DNA of 5,627 nt from Bacteroidota bacterium (GCA_002401055.1 NVRZ01000232.1:1-5627), one strand, 5' to 3'; positions 1 through 5,609 are shown, numbered from the stretch's first letter. The notes: a model not told the origin generated them from the sequence alone. Numbers and translations: made by a program.

Positions 1-2
1 GG

Positions 3-332
3 CGCCACTCAAACTTATGGAAAGGCTTGGGAATTGCCGTTACATATGTGGGTGGGTGCACGAATGAGAAACTGAAGTTAATATATGAAGCAGCTGGAGA
101 GCACCAAAAGTACCTTGTTTGTGGTGCTACACTTGCATGTAGGGCCAGAGTTTTTTCAAAGACGGATAATGAAAGTTCAAGCAAAGTTATCCAGGCCTGG
201 AGCAATATGAATGCCGAAGAGGCTTGTCAGCTATCAATTGATAAAGAAACCGACCTTGAAGGTGAGGAGGGGATGGAATACGAGCAATGGATTCAAAGAA
301 TTGCTGATTCACTCAAAACCCGCATTAAGTAG
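3..332 (+). CDS. DUF1702-like protein, C-terminal part (5' end outside window)
   Basis: The reading frame is open from the first bases to a TAG stop, giving the last 109 residues of a longer protein. An in-frame TTG at 27 is not taken as the start because the frame and the family similarity continue upstream of it. The fragment resembles the C-terminal part of DUF1702 proteins (found beside enediyne and other polyketide genes): an R-x(3)-LW-x-G-x-G-x-A start, then TYVGG, an AGEHQ segment, GATLACRARV, and a final YEQWIQRI. The biochemical role of DUF1702 is not known to me. Its stop lies 7 bases before the darA start, so the two are almost certainly co-transcribed and this protein probably belongs to the same pathway. 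The family call rests on recalled conserved positions, not an alignment. Confidence 0.72.
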   Translation, partial: RHSNLWKGLGIAVTYVGGCTNEKLKLIYEAAGEHQKYLVCGATLACRARVFSKTDNESSSKVIQAWSNMNAEEACQLSIDKETDLEGEEGMEYEQWIQRIADSLKTRIK

Positions 333-339
333 CAGTCCA

Positions 340-1257
340 ATGAGAGTTTTGGTAGTGTATTATTCTCAGACTGGTCAGCTTACAGAAATTGTTAATTCGG
401 TTTTATCACCTCTGGTAAGTGATCTACATATCCAATTGGATTTTGAGGAGGTACGGCCATCCAAGCCATATCCATTTCCATGGAATGCTAAACAGTTTTT
501 TGATGCATTTCCAGAGTCTTTTATGGAAATAAAATGTGAAATGGCGCCAACTACAATTTCAGATAAAGCCAGCTACGATTTGATAATTATAGCCTATCAA
601 ACTTGGTATTTGTCAATTTCTATACCTATTTCATCATTTCTGCAATCCGAGAGGGCGAAAGAGATGTTTAAAAATACGCCAGTAGTAACGGTCGTCGGAT
701 GTAGAAATATGTGGCTTTCTGGGCAGGAAAAGATGAAACGAAGACTAAGGGCACTGGGTGCAAATTTAGTGGGCAACATTGTTTTTTATGATAAGGCATA
801 TAATCTTGTTAGTGTATATACAATTCTGAGGTGGATGCTATATGGAAAAAAGGGAAATTCTGGCGTTTCCAAAAAAGATATTGGCGAGGCTCCTAAGTTC
901 GGAGAAGCGATAAAAAACTCGCTGCTAAGTGGAAACTTAGAAAATTTACATTCAAGTCTTCTTAATCTTGACGCTGTTCATATTATACCAAACTTGACTA
1001 CTTTGGAAAAGACAGCTAACAAATTATTCGCATTTTGGGCCAAGTTTGTTCTGGTTAAAGGCGGGCCCGGTGATCCAAATAGAAGAGCAAGATTAAATTT
1101 CTTTGCACTCTATTTATTAAATGGAATTGTTCTGCTTTCTCCGCTTACTACCATAATTTTCTATGTAACAAGTGTGTTTCGGCTGGCTGCAATTAAAGCA
1201 GATATTAGCTATCTTGAAAATGTTGAATATGAGGAAAATAGATTTATCTCCAATTGA
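340..1257 (+). CDS. darA: DarA-like dialkylresorcinol aromatase / condensing protein
   Basis: A 305-residue protein of the DarA family. In characterised dar clusters DarA acts after the ketosynthase and aromatises the cyclohexanedione to a 2,5-dialkylresorcinol. The N-terminus is flavodoxin-like: a hydrophobic strand followed by YYSQTGQLT (residues 7-15), matching an FMN-phosphate loop. Family-typical blocks follow: KPYPFPW and FFDAFPES (about 43-60), YDLIIIAYQTWYLS (79-92) and VVTVVGCRNMWL (115-126). Residues about 253-285 are strongly hydrophobic and probably a membrane anchor, so the protein may sit on the inner face of the cytoplasmic membrane. An ATG at 340 is chosen because MRVLVVYYSQ is where the family begins; the frame is open back to 211, but that stretch lies inside the upstream gene and has no family similarity. 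It ends in tandem stops (TGATAA). Confidence 0.93.
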   Translation: MRVLVVYYSQTGQLTEIVNSVLSPLVSDLHIQLDFEEVRPSKPYPFPWNAKQFFDAFPESFMEIKCEMAPTTISDKASYDLIIIAYQTWYLSISIPISSFLQSERAKEMFKNTPVVTVVGCRNMWLSGQEKMKRRLRALGANLVGNIVFYDKAYNLVSVYTILRWMLYGKKGNSGVSKKDIGEAPKFGEAIKNSLLSGNLENLHSSLLNLDAVHIIPNLTTLEKTANKLFAFWAKFVLVKGGPGDPNRRARLNFFALYLLNGIVLLSPLTTIIFYVTSVFRLAAIKADISYLENVEYEENRFISN

Positions 1258-1330
1258 TAAAATGTGTTTTAAAAAAACTGTAGTTTTGACATCTTAATTT
1301 CAACAATGATCCTCAGATAAGGAATATATT
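1258..1330 (+). promoter_or_regulatory. Probable darB promoter and ribosome-binding site (TAnnTTTG -7 element)
   Basis: The 73-base gap between darA and darB contains TAGTTTTG at 1281-1288, an exact match to the Bacteroidota -7 consensus TAnnTTTG. A TTG at 1254-1256 lies 24 bases upstream, slightly farther than the usual -33 to -7 spacing. Transcription would start near 1293-1296, leaving a leader of about 35 bases. The -7 element overlaps a small inverted repeat, AAAACT-GT-AGTTTT (1274-1287), which could be an operator half-pair or merely AT-rich sequence. AAGGA at 1319-1323, seven bases before the TTG at 1331, is a Shine-Dalgarno-like site that supports this start. Confidence 0.5.
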
Positions 1331-2467
1331 TTGGCAGGAGAAGTTTACATAAACAGATTATCGAAGTTCTTTCCTAACGATCCCATCTCAAATGATGATA
1401 TGGAGAGTTGGTTGGGATTAATTTATAATACTGAGTCACGTGCTAAGGCCTTGGTGCTAAGACGAAACGGAATTAACAATCGCTACTATGCATTGGATAA
1501 GAATGGTAAGGCGACACATTCCAACACGCAGATTACGGCTGAAGCTATCAAAGGAATTTTTGACGATGATTTTACACTGCAGGATATGGAGCTTCTTGCC
1601 TGTGGTACTACCTCTCCAGATCAATTATTGCCCTCGCATGCTTCAATGGTTCACGGGGCGTTAAAAGGAAATCCGATTGAGGTTATTTCACCAAGCGGCT
1701 CATGTTGTTCAGGAATGAGCGCCATGAAGTATGCGTATTTATCAGTTAAATCGGGTTCAACAAATAATTCAATTTGCTCGGGATCTGAAATTATTTCCCA
1801 ATGGATGGTTTCCAAGCTTTTTAATAAGGAAGCGGAAAAGCTAAAAGAACTTAACGAAAGGCCAATTGTGGCTTTTGAGAAAGAATTTCTAAGATGGATG
1901 TTATCTGACGGGGCGGGTGCGGCATTGCTTGAAAAAGAGCCAAGAGGCGATATTTCTTTGCGAATTGATTGGATCGACATATTATCATTTGCCAATAACC
2001 TTGATGCGTGTATGTACGCTGGAGCTGGCAAATTGGAAAATGGAGAATTAAAGGGTTGGAAATCATACGAACCAGACGAGTGGTTGAGTGAATCAGTGTT
2101 CAGTATGCAACAGGATGTGAAGCTGCTTGACAAAAACATTACCGCCGTAGGCGTGCAAATGTTAAAGGACATTACAGTAAGTAAGAATTTTGACGTTAAT
2201 TCAATTGATCACTTCTTACCACATATCTCTTCAGAATACTTTCGGCAGCAGATAAAAGATGGATTGGCGGTGGAGGGAATTTCTATTTCTTCTGAAAAGT
2301 GGTTTACCAATCTGCACAAAGTAGGCAATGTAGGGTCCGCGTCTATATACTTGATGCTCGAAGAACTCGTCCATTCAGGGGATTTAAAAAAGGGCCAGCG
2401 AATATTGTTAATGGTTCCGGAGAGTGCGCGCTTTACCTATGCTTACGCACTGCTCACTGTTTGCTGA
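1331..2467 (+). CDS. darB: DarB, KAS III-like ketosynthase for cyclohexanedione/dialkylresorcinol synthesis
   Basis: A 378-residue thiolase-fold condensing enzyme of the DarB family. DarB enzymes join a beta-ketoacyl thioester and a second acyl thioester by condensation and ring closure to a 1,3-cyclohexanedione, the DarA substrate. The KAS III triad is present: Cys126 in SGSCCSGMSA, His298 in HFLPHIS, and Asn333 in KVGNVGSAS. SDGAGAALL (192-200) is the usual glycine-rich strand-turn. The N-terminal EVYINRLSKFFPNDPIS and GINNRYYALDKNGK segments are DarB-like rather than FabH-like. TTG at 1331 is the start: an in-frame TGA sits at 1307, no ATG or GTG lies between, AAGGA precedes it at good spacing, and the family starts two or three residues before EVYI. 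Length is normal and nothing looks damaged. It needs an acyl carrier protein, which is not encoded here. Confidence 0.93.
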   Translation: MAGEVYINRLSKFFPNDPISNDDMESWLGLIYNTESRAKALVLRRNGINNRYYALDKNGKATHSNTQITAEAIKGIFDDDFTLQDMELLACGTTSPDQLLPSHASMVHGALKGNPIEVISPSGSCCSGMSAMKYAYLSVKSGSTNNSICSGSEIISQWMVSKLFNKEAEKLKELNERPIVAFEKEFLRWMLSDGAGAALLEKEPRGDISLRIDWIDILSFANNLDACMYAGAGKLENGELKGWKSYEPDEWLSESVFSMQQDVKLLDKNITAVGVQMLKDITVSKNFDVNSIDHFLPHISSEYFRQQIKDGLAVEGISISSEKWFTNLHKVGNVGSASIYLMLEELVHSGDLKKGQRILLMVPESARFTYAYALLTVC

Positions 2468-2491
2468 TTTACATCTTTCCAAAATTGATAT

Positions 2492-2513
2492 AATCACGTA
2501 AATTTACGTTATT
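2492..2513. repeat. 22-bp near-perfect palindrome before the dehydratase gene
   Basis: ACGTAAATTTACGT (2496-2509) is a perfect 14-bp palindrome. Allowing one mismatched pair (2495/2510), the symmetry extends to AAT...ATT at 2492-2513. It ends three bases before the ATG at 2517. This could be an operator for a dimeric regulator or a small start-blocking hairpin. It also contains TAAATTTA, one base from the TAnnTTTG -7 consensus. No -33 TTG lies at suitable spacing, so a promoter is not claimed. Confidence 0.4.
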
Positions 2514-2516
2514 GGC

Positions 2517-2972
2517 ATGCTTATGTTAGTCGAGGGGAAATCCATACTAGATATCATACCACAAAGGCCTCCCTTTGTAATGATCGATTCTTTGATTAGC
2601 TGTGATCGTAAAAATTCAATATCTGGGTTACTCATTACTGAAAAGAACATTTTTACTGAGAATGGCGTTTTTACTGAGCCAGGTTTAATTGAAAATATTG
2701 CGCAAACCGTTGCAGCAGGTGCTAGCTATTACTTTCGTAATGTTAAAAATGGAGGTAATGAGGTTCCGATTGGTTATATCGGCGCGATAAAGGACTTGGA
2801 GATTAATTTTTTACCCAAGGTTAATTCTCATATAAGTACTGAGATAGAGTTGATGCACGAAATCTTGGATATTACAATTGTATCTGGCAAAGTGTTAAAT
2901 GATGGGAAAATAGCCGCTGAGTGCACGATGAAAATATTTATAGATAAGGACAATGAAATCCTCAAGTTATGA
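2517..2972 (+). CDS. FabZ-like hotdog-fold 3-hydroxyacyl-ACP dehydratase homologue
   Basis: A 151-residue single hotdog-domain protein, of normal FabZ/ApeP-like length. Family members remove water from 3-hydroxyacyl-ACP; here the substrate would be a chain destined for the resorcinol or polyene. IIPQRPPFVMID (13-24) corresponds to FabZ LPHRYPFLLVD, and EPGLIENIAQTVAA (54-67) corresponds to the PGVLIIEAMAQ helix carrying the catalytic acid, probably Glu59. IGYIGAIKDLEINFLP (85-100) is the central strand pair. The GHFPGHP loop with the catalytic histidine is replaced by a shorter TENGVFTEP, and the HR of the first motif is QR. I recall both traits in Bacteroidota homologues, so this may be a subfamily property rather than decay. 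ATG at 2517 is used; ATG at 2523 is equally possible, and neither has a clear Shine-Dalgarno site. The stop overlaps the next start as ATGA. Confidence 0.83.
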   Translation: MLMLVEGKSILDIIPQRPPFVMIDSLISCDRKNSISGLLITEKNIFTENGVFTEPGLIENIAQTVAAGASYYFRNVKNGGNEVPIGYIGAIKDLEINFLPKVNSHISTEIELMHEILDITIVSGKVLNDGKIAAECTMKIFIDKDNEILKL

Positions 2973-3370
2973 AGGAAGAGGACGTAACACAGGAAGACAA
3001 GAACAAACTTTATGAAGGCAAGAACAGGCTTCTGGAGTATGCTGTGGACAAAGACGGTAATTATACACAAAAGCTAAGTGTTGGTTTTGAGCCAAAAAAT
3101 ATTGCGCTTGAGCAAGCTTGGGAGTTGATTGATGATGAAATTGCTGTAACCAAGAAGAGGGTGGCGGCAGGTGAATTGAGTACATTGGCATATCATATGG
3201 AGATCAACCTGATGGAGCCTGGCTTATTGGCTCAGCATATGGGCTATTTTAAATGGACGGTAAAACGTCATTTGAAACCCAAGGTATTTGCAAAATTGAA
3301 AACTTCTGTATTGGAAAAATATGCAGGAGTATTGAACATTACCGTAAAACAATTAAAGAGCATTGAATAG
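2969..3370 (+). CDS. Conserved protein of unknown function, dar operon-associated (133 aa)
   Basis: A 133-residue soluble, highly charged protein with no signal peptide or membrane segment. I do not recognise a named domain, although similar small proteins seem to accompany darA/darB in Bacteroidota. The N-terminal half contains LLEYAVDKDGNY (21-32) and VGFEPKNIALEQAW (38-51), apparently a small strand pair followed by helices. The C-terminal half, LLAQHMGYFKWTVKRH (86-101) then LEKYAGVLNITVKQL (115-129), has a spacing that recalls an XRE-type helix-turn-helix, but could equally be a generic helical bundle. The ATG overlaps the dehydratase stop (ATGA), so translation is coupled and the gene belongs to the operon. 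A role as regulator, scaffold or small carrier-interacting protein would be guesswork. It has no 4'-phosphopantetheine DSL motif, so it is not the missing acyl carrier protein. Confidence 0.75.
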   Translation: MKEEDVTQEDKNKLYEGKNRLLEYAVDKDGNYTQKLSVGFEPKNIALEQAWELIDDEIAVTKKRVAAGELSTLAYHMEINLMEPGLLAQHMGYFKWTVKRHLKPKVFAKLKTSVLEKYAGVLNITVKQLKSIE

Positions 3371-3410
3371 CGAGATAGAGGTAGCGAGCGCCGAACAGCA
3401 TAAGGCGATC

Positions 3411-4406
3411 ATGGGGTTTGATCATATGCAATCGGCACATTGCGAAAATGGTGTTACGGCGAATTTACTTCGATTTCATGGGCTGGATATTAGTGAGGCC
3501 ATGGTGTTCGGTGTTGGGTCTGGCATTTTCTTTTGTCACGTTCCCTTTCTGCTACTCAATAAATTACCTTTAACTTCTTACAGAGTTTACCCTGGAATGA
3601 TATTTAGTCGGGCAAACAAGAGGCTCGGTGTCAAAATGAAGGTTAAGCGATATCGGAATGCTGATAAATCCATGTCAGCTTTAGATAAAATGCTTGACGA
3701 AGGACTACCCGTTGGACTTCAAACAAGCGTTTTTTACCTACCATACCTTCCAAAATCGTTGCGATTTCACTTTAATGCGCACAACATAATCGTTTATGGA
3801 AAGCAGAATGGAAACTATTTGATAAGTGATCCTGTAATGGAGTATCCCACGGAGATATCTTATGTGGATCTTCAGCGTGCTCGTTATGCGAAAGGGATTG
3901 GAGCACCCAGCGGTAAAATGTATTATCCAACAAACGTTCCCAAGGAAGTTGATTTTCGCAAACCGATTGTGAATGGAATTAAGGGCTCTGTATTTGCCAT
4001 GACTAGATTTCCCGGTCCCTGCCTGGGTATTAAAGGTGTGAGGTATTTGTCAAAGAGATTAAGGACATGGCCAGAAAAAATGGGGGAGAGGAGAGCTGGT
4101 TTGAATCTGGGTCAGGTAATTCGAATGCAGGAGGAAATTGGAACTGGCGGCGGGGGATTCCGATTTATTTTCGGCGCATTTCTACAGGAGGCTGCTGCGA
4201 TACTCGATAAGGAATGGTTGATGGATGTATCCAAGGAGATAACCGCTTCCGGAGACCACTGGCGCGAATTTGCAGTTATGGCTGGACGAATATTTAAAAG
4301 AAGGCAAAGCCAAGAAGAGAACTATGATGCCTTGGCTGATATCTTGATTGACATAGCAGACAAGGAAGATGAAATATTTTACAAATTGAAAGAGATATCT
4401 CTCTAG
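3411..4406 (+). CDS. BtrH N-terminal domain protein (cysteine acyltransferase-like) with DUF4872-like C-terminus
   Basis: A 331-residue protein. The N-terminal domain has a papain-like BtrH arrangement: Cys11 in SAHCENGVTANLLRFHG, then ISEAMVFGVGSGIFF (27-41), PVGLQ (100-104), and FHFNAHNIIVYG with His124, followed by YLISDPV with Asp140. Cys, His and Asp are the likely triad. BtrH in butirosin synthesis transfers an acyl group from a carrier protein to the aminoglycoside, so an acyl-ACP transferase role is plausible here. Residues from about 145 to 325 are helical and fit the DUF4872-type partner domain. ATG at 3411 is chosen because homologues begin roughly ten residues before HCE. An in-frame TTG at 3363 overlapping the previous stop would add 16 residues and, given likely coupling, cannot be excluded. 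As last gene of the operon, its stop shares CTAG with the convergent amidase. Confidence 0.85.
   Translation: MGFDHMQSAHCENGVTANLLRFHGLDISEAMVFGVGSGIFFCHVPFLLLNKLPLTSYRVYPGMIFSRANKRLGVKMKVKRYRNADKSMSALDKMLDEGLPVGLQTSVFYLPYLPKSLRFHFNAHNIIVYGKQNGNYLISDPVMEYPTEISYVDLQRARYAKGIGAPSGKMYYPTNVPKEVDFRKPIVNGIKGSVFAMTRFPGPCLGIKGVRYLSKRLRTWPEKMGERRAGLNLGQVIRMQEEIGTGGGGFRFIFGAFLQEAAAILDKEWLMDVSKEITASGDHWREFAVMAGRIFKRRQSQEENYDALADILIDIADKEDEIFYKLKEISL
4391..4406. other. Convergent gene ends sharing a CTAG stop, preceded by a 12-bp palindrome
   Basis: CTAG at 4403-4406 supplies TAG on both strands: the plus-strand BtrH-like gene stops at 4404-4406 and the minus-strand amidase stops at 4405-4403. Just before it, AGAGATATCTCT (4391-4402) is a perfect palindrome inside the last codons of the plus-strand gene. 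There is no intergenic space and no GC-rich hairpin with a T tract, so I call no intrinsic terminator. Confidence 0.6.
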
Positions 4407-5212
4407 TCTTCGCGGGCATAAGCTATCAATCCATCTGCAATCCAGTCTGCAACTGCCTGTCGGTTTGATTCTACAATAAAGCGTTTCTGATCTTTCATAT
4501 TGCGAATGTTTCCCAGTTCGATATAAACCGCTGCAGGTAGAGATTTATTGAGCACGTGCAACTTTCTAGAGCTTACTTTGCCCTCATAGCCCCGATTCTT
4601 CTGGTATCGATCATACTTGACTTTTATGGTTTCGCGAAGCTGATTGGCAATGGCCTTTCCTGTTTTGCTTTTTTTATCGTGATAAAAGAACATGTCAACT
4701 CTCTCTTTTGTACTTCGAGAGTCTATATGGAGAATTATCAAGATTTGTGATTTTATAGCTGTATTCAGGTGCTTACGATACAAAGTGTTTACGGCATCAC
4801 AGCGTTGTTGCAGCCTTGCGCTTTGGCCTGCCGGTATTTTTTTATCCTTCCAGCAGTAATCGTCTTTGTCGCAATCAAGGTATTTCTCTGATCGGATTCC
4901 ATCGTCTGGGTCGCGTGTGATCATGTATGCCATGGCATCGTGTGCAAGAATGCGCTTTGCAAGCCTCAAGGCAACGTCGTAGGCGTATTCATCCTCACAA
5001 ACCGTACGGCCTCCTGCAGTTCCAGTAGCTCCTGGATCTGGCCCACCGTGTCCGCTCACGATGTAGTAAACCCGATCTTTGAGTTTTGAATCGACAATTG
5101 TTACTCTCTCGTGTTCCTTTCCGAATATAGGAAAGGTAAATGTGCGCGGCTCATCCAGTAAGGAAGCCGAAATAAAAGATAAACCGAGAGTGAGCAGGAC
5201 GATTCGCCACAT
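4403..5212 (-). CDS. Secreted N-acetylmuramoyl-L-alanine amidase (Amidase_3, zinc-dependent)
   Basis: A 269-residue cell-wall hydrolase that would cleave the amide bond between N-acetylmuramic acid and the peptide stem in the periplasm. Residues 1-19 form a short basic-plus-hydrophobic signal sequence; no cleavage site is obvious. The Amidase_3 domain covers about 47-265 with all expected ligands: His55 in SGHGGPDPGATG, Glu73 in VCEDEYAYDVA, His162 in LHIDSR, and the catalytic Glu232 in VYIELGNIRN. The YMITRDPDD strand (96-104) and ARLQQRCDAVN (132-142) are also typical. A region with C114 and C120 (YLDCDKDDYCW) plus C72 and C138 suggests disulphides, fitting export. There are no LysM, SPOR or AMIN domains, so it is a minimal catalytic unit. 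ATG at 5212 is the only reasonable start. The gene has its own promoter and opposes the biosynthetic operon, so it is probably functionally unrelated. Confidence 0.93.
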   Translation of the reverse strand: MWRIVLLTLGLSFISASLLDEPRTFTFPIFGKEHERVTIVDSKLKDRVYYIVSGHGGPDPGATGTAGGRTVCEDEYAYDVALRLAKRILAHDAMAYMITRDPDDGIRSEKYLDCDKDDYCWKDKKIPAGQSARLQQRCDAVNTLYRKHLNTAIKSQILIILHIDSRSTKERVDMFFYHDKKSKTGKAIANQLRETIKVKYDRYQKNRGYEGKVSSRKLHVLNKSLPAAVYIELGNIRNMKDQKRFIVESNRQAVADWIADGLIAYARED

Positions 5213-5219
5213 ATAATGG

Positions 5220-5227
5220 CAAAAGTA
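5220..5227 (-). promoter_or_regulatory. Probable amidase promoter -7 element (TACTTTTG)
   Basis: On the minus strand TACTTTTG matches TAnnTTTG exactly and ends 7 bases before the amidase ATG. Transcription would begin near 5213-5216, giving a leaderless or almost leaderless mRNA, which agrees with the lack of a Shine-Dalgarno site. No -33 TTG is seen at the usual distance; that position is occupied by a 12-bp palindrome (5241-5252). Confidence 0.45.
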
Positions 5228-5240
5228 GGAACGATAGTTT

Positions 5241-5252
5241 GTAGATATCTAC
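5241..5252. repeat. 12-bp perfect palindrome GTAGATATCTAC upstream of the amidase
   Basis: This perfect inverted repeat lies 28-40 bases upstream of the amidase start codon, where the -33 element would be expected. It could bind a dimeric regulator. Its core AGATATCT also occurs at 3853-3860 and 4393-4400 inside coding sequence, so the core alone is not specific to regulation. Confidence 0.35.
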
Positions 5253-5438
5253 TGGATGCTAAGAAGATAGGAACGTATGAATGTTAATTAGTGTACAGGC
5301 TAAACATTTCTATCTCAATTGAGCAATGGGCGCAATTATTTGGAAATAACAAATCGTTTGGTCTGCCCTCGATACATAGGAAGGCATATTTGTAAAATCT
5401 CCTCCTAAACATAGTTGTTTATATCGGATTACATGTCT

Positions 5439-5609
5439 TTAAGCTTTTCTTAAGATGTCCTGTGAACGAATCCATGAATTTGAAATAACTGTATCTTTTT
5501 GTTCAGGCTGCTTCCTTCCATGAACAGAATTGTGTAGTGGGTTAAGTTTCTCATTATCAGCGCAATACTTAATCCTAAGAAAACGGTCAAATTTATTGGT
5601 GCGTTTCAA
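5439..5609 (-). CDS. Doubtful small ORF (56 aa), hypothetical
   Basis: A TTG start at 5609, preceded five bases upstream by AAGGA, opens a 56-residue basic, hydrophilic frame that begins MKRTNKFDRFLRIKYC and ends IRSQDILRKA before TAA. It has no signal peptide, membrane segment or domain I can recognise. The good ribosome-binding site and uninterrupted frame are the only support. A chance ORF of this length is common, and the TTG start counts against it. It would be transcribed in the same direction as the amidase, about 225 bases upstream of it. Confidence 0.15.
   Translation of the reverse strand: MKRTNKFDRFLRIKYCADNEKLNPLHNSVHGRKQPEQKDTVISNSWIRSQDILRKA

Noticed and set aside
211..339. N-terminal extension of darA by 43 residues from an upstream ATG
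   Set aside because: The stretch lies entirely inside the DUF1702-like coding sequence in another frame, and DarA proteins begin at the MRVLVVYYSQ position.
1651..2172. 173-residue antisense ORF within darB
   Set aside because: It is a mirror of the well-conserved darB frame, with serine- and proline-rich composition and no recognisable domain.
2299..2493. 64-residue plus-strand ORF overlapping the end of darB
   Set aside because: It overlaps the catalytic Asn region of darB in another frame and has no family features.
2489..2494. TATAAT hexamer before the dehydratase, like an E. coli -10 box
   Set aside because: It has no suitable -35 partner, and Bacteroidota sigma-A uses TAnnTTTG instead; such hexamers are common in AT-rich gaps.
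2828..3191. Two minus-strand ORFs opposite the dehydratase and the 133-residue protein
   Set aside because: Both are shadows of tightly coupled plus-strand genes and show no domain, promoter or ribosome-binding site.
4556..4750. 64-residue plus-strand ORF inside the amidase gene
   Set aside because: It lies opposite a fully conserved Amidase_3 frame and is a shadow despite its hydrophobic look.
5367..5409. GGAGGAG on the minus strand followed by an ATG
   Set aside because: The ORF is only 25 codons, the spacing to the ATG is long, and its end runs into the tRNA-like stretch; there is not enough to call a gene.
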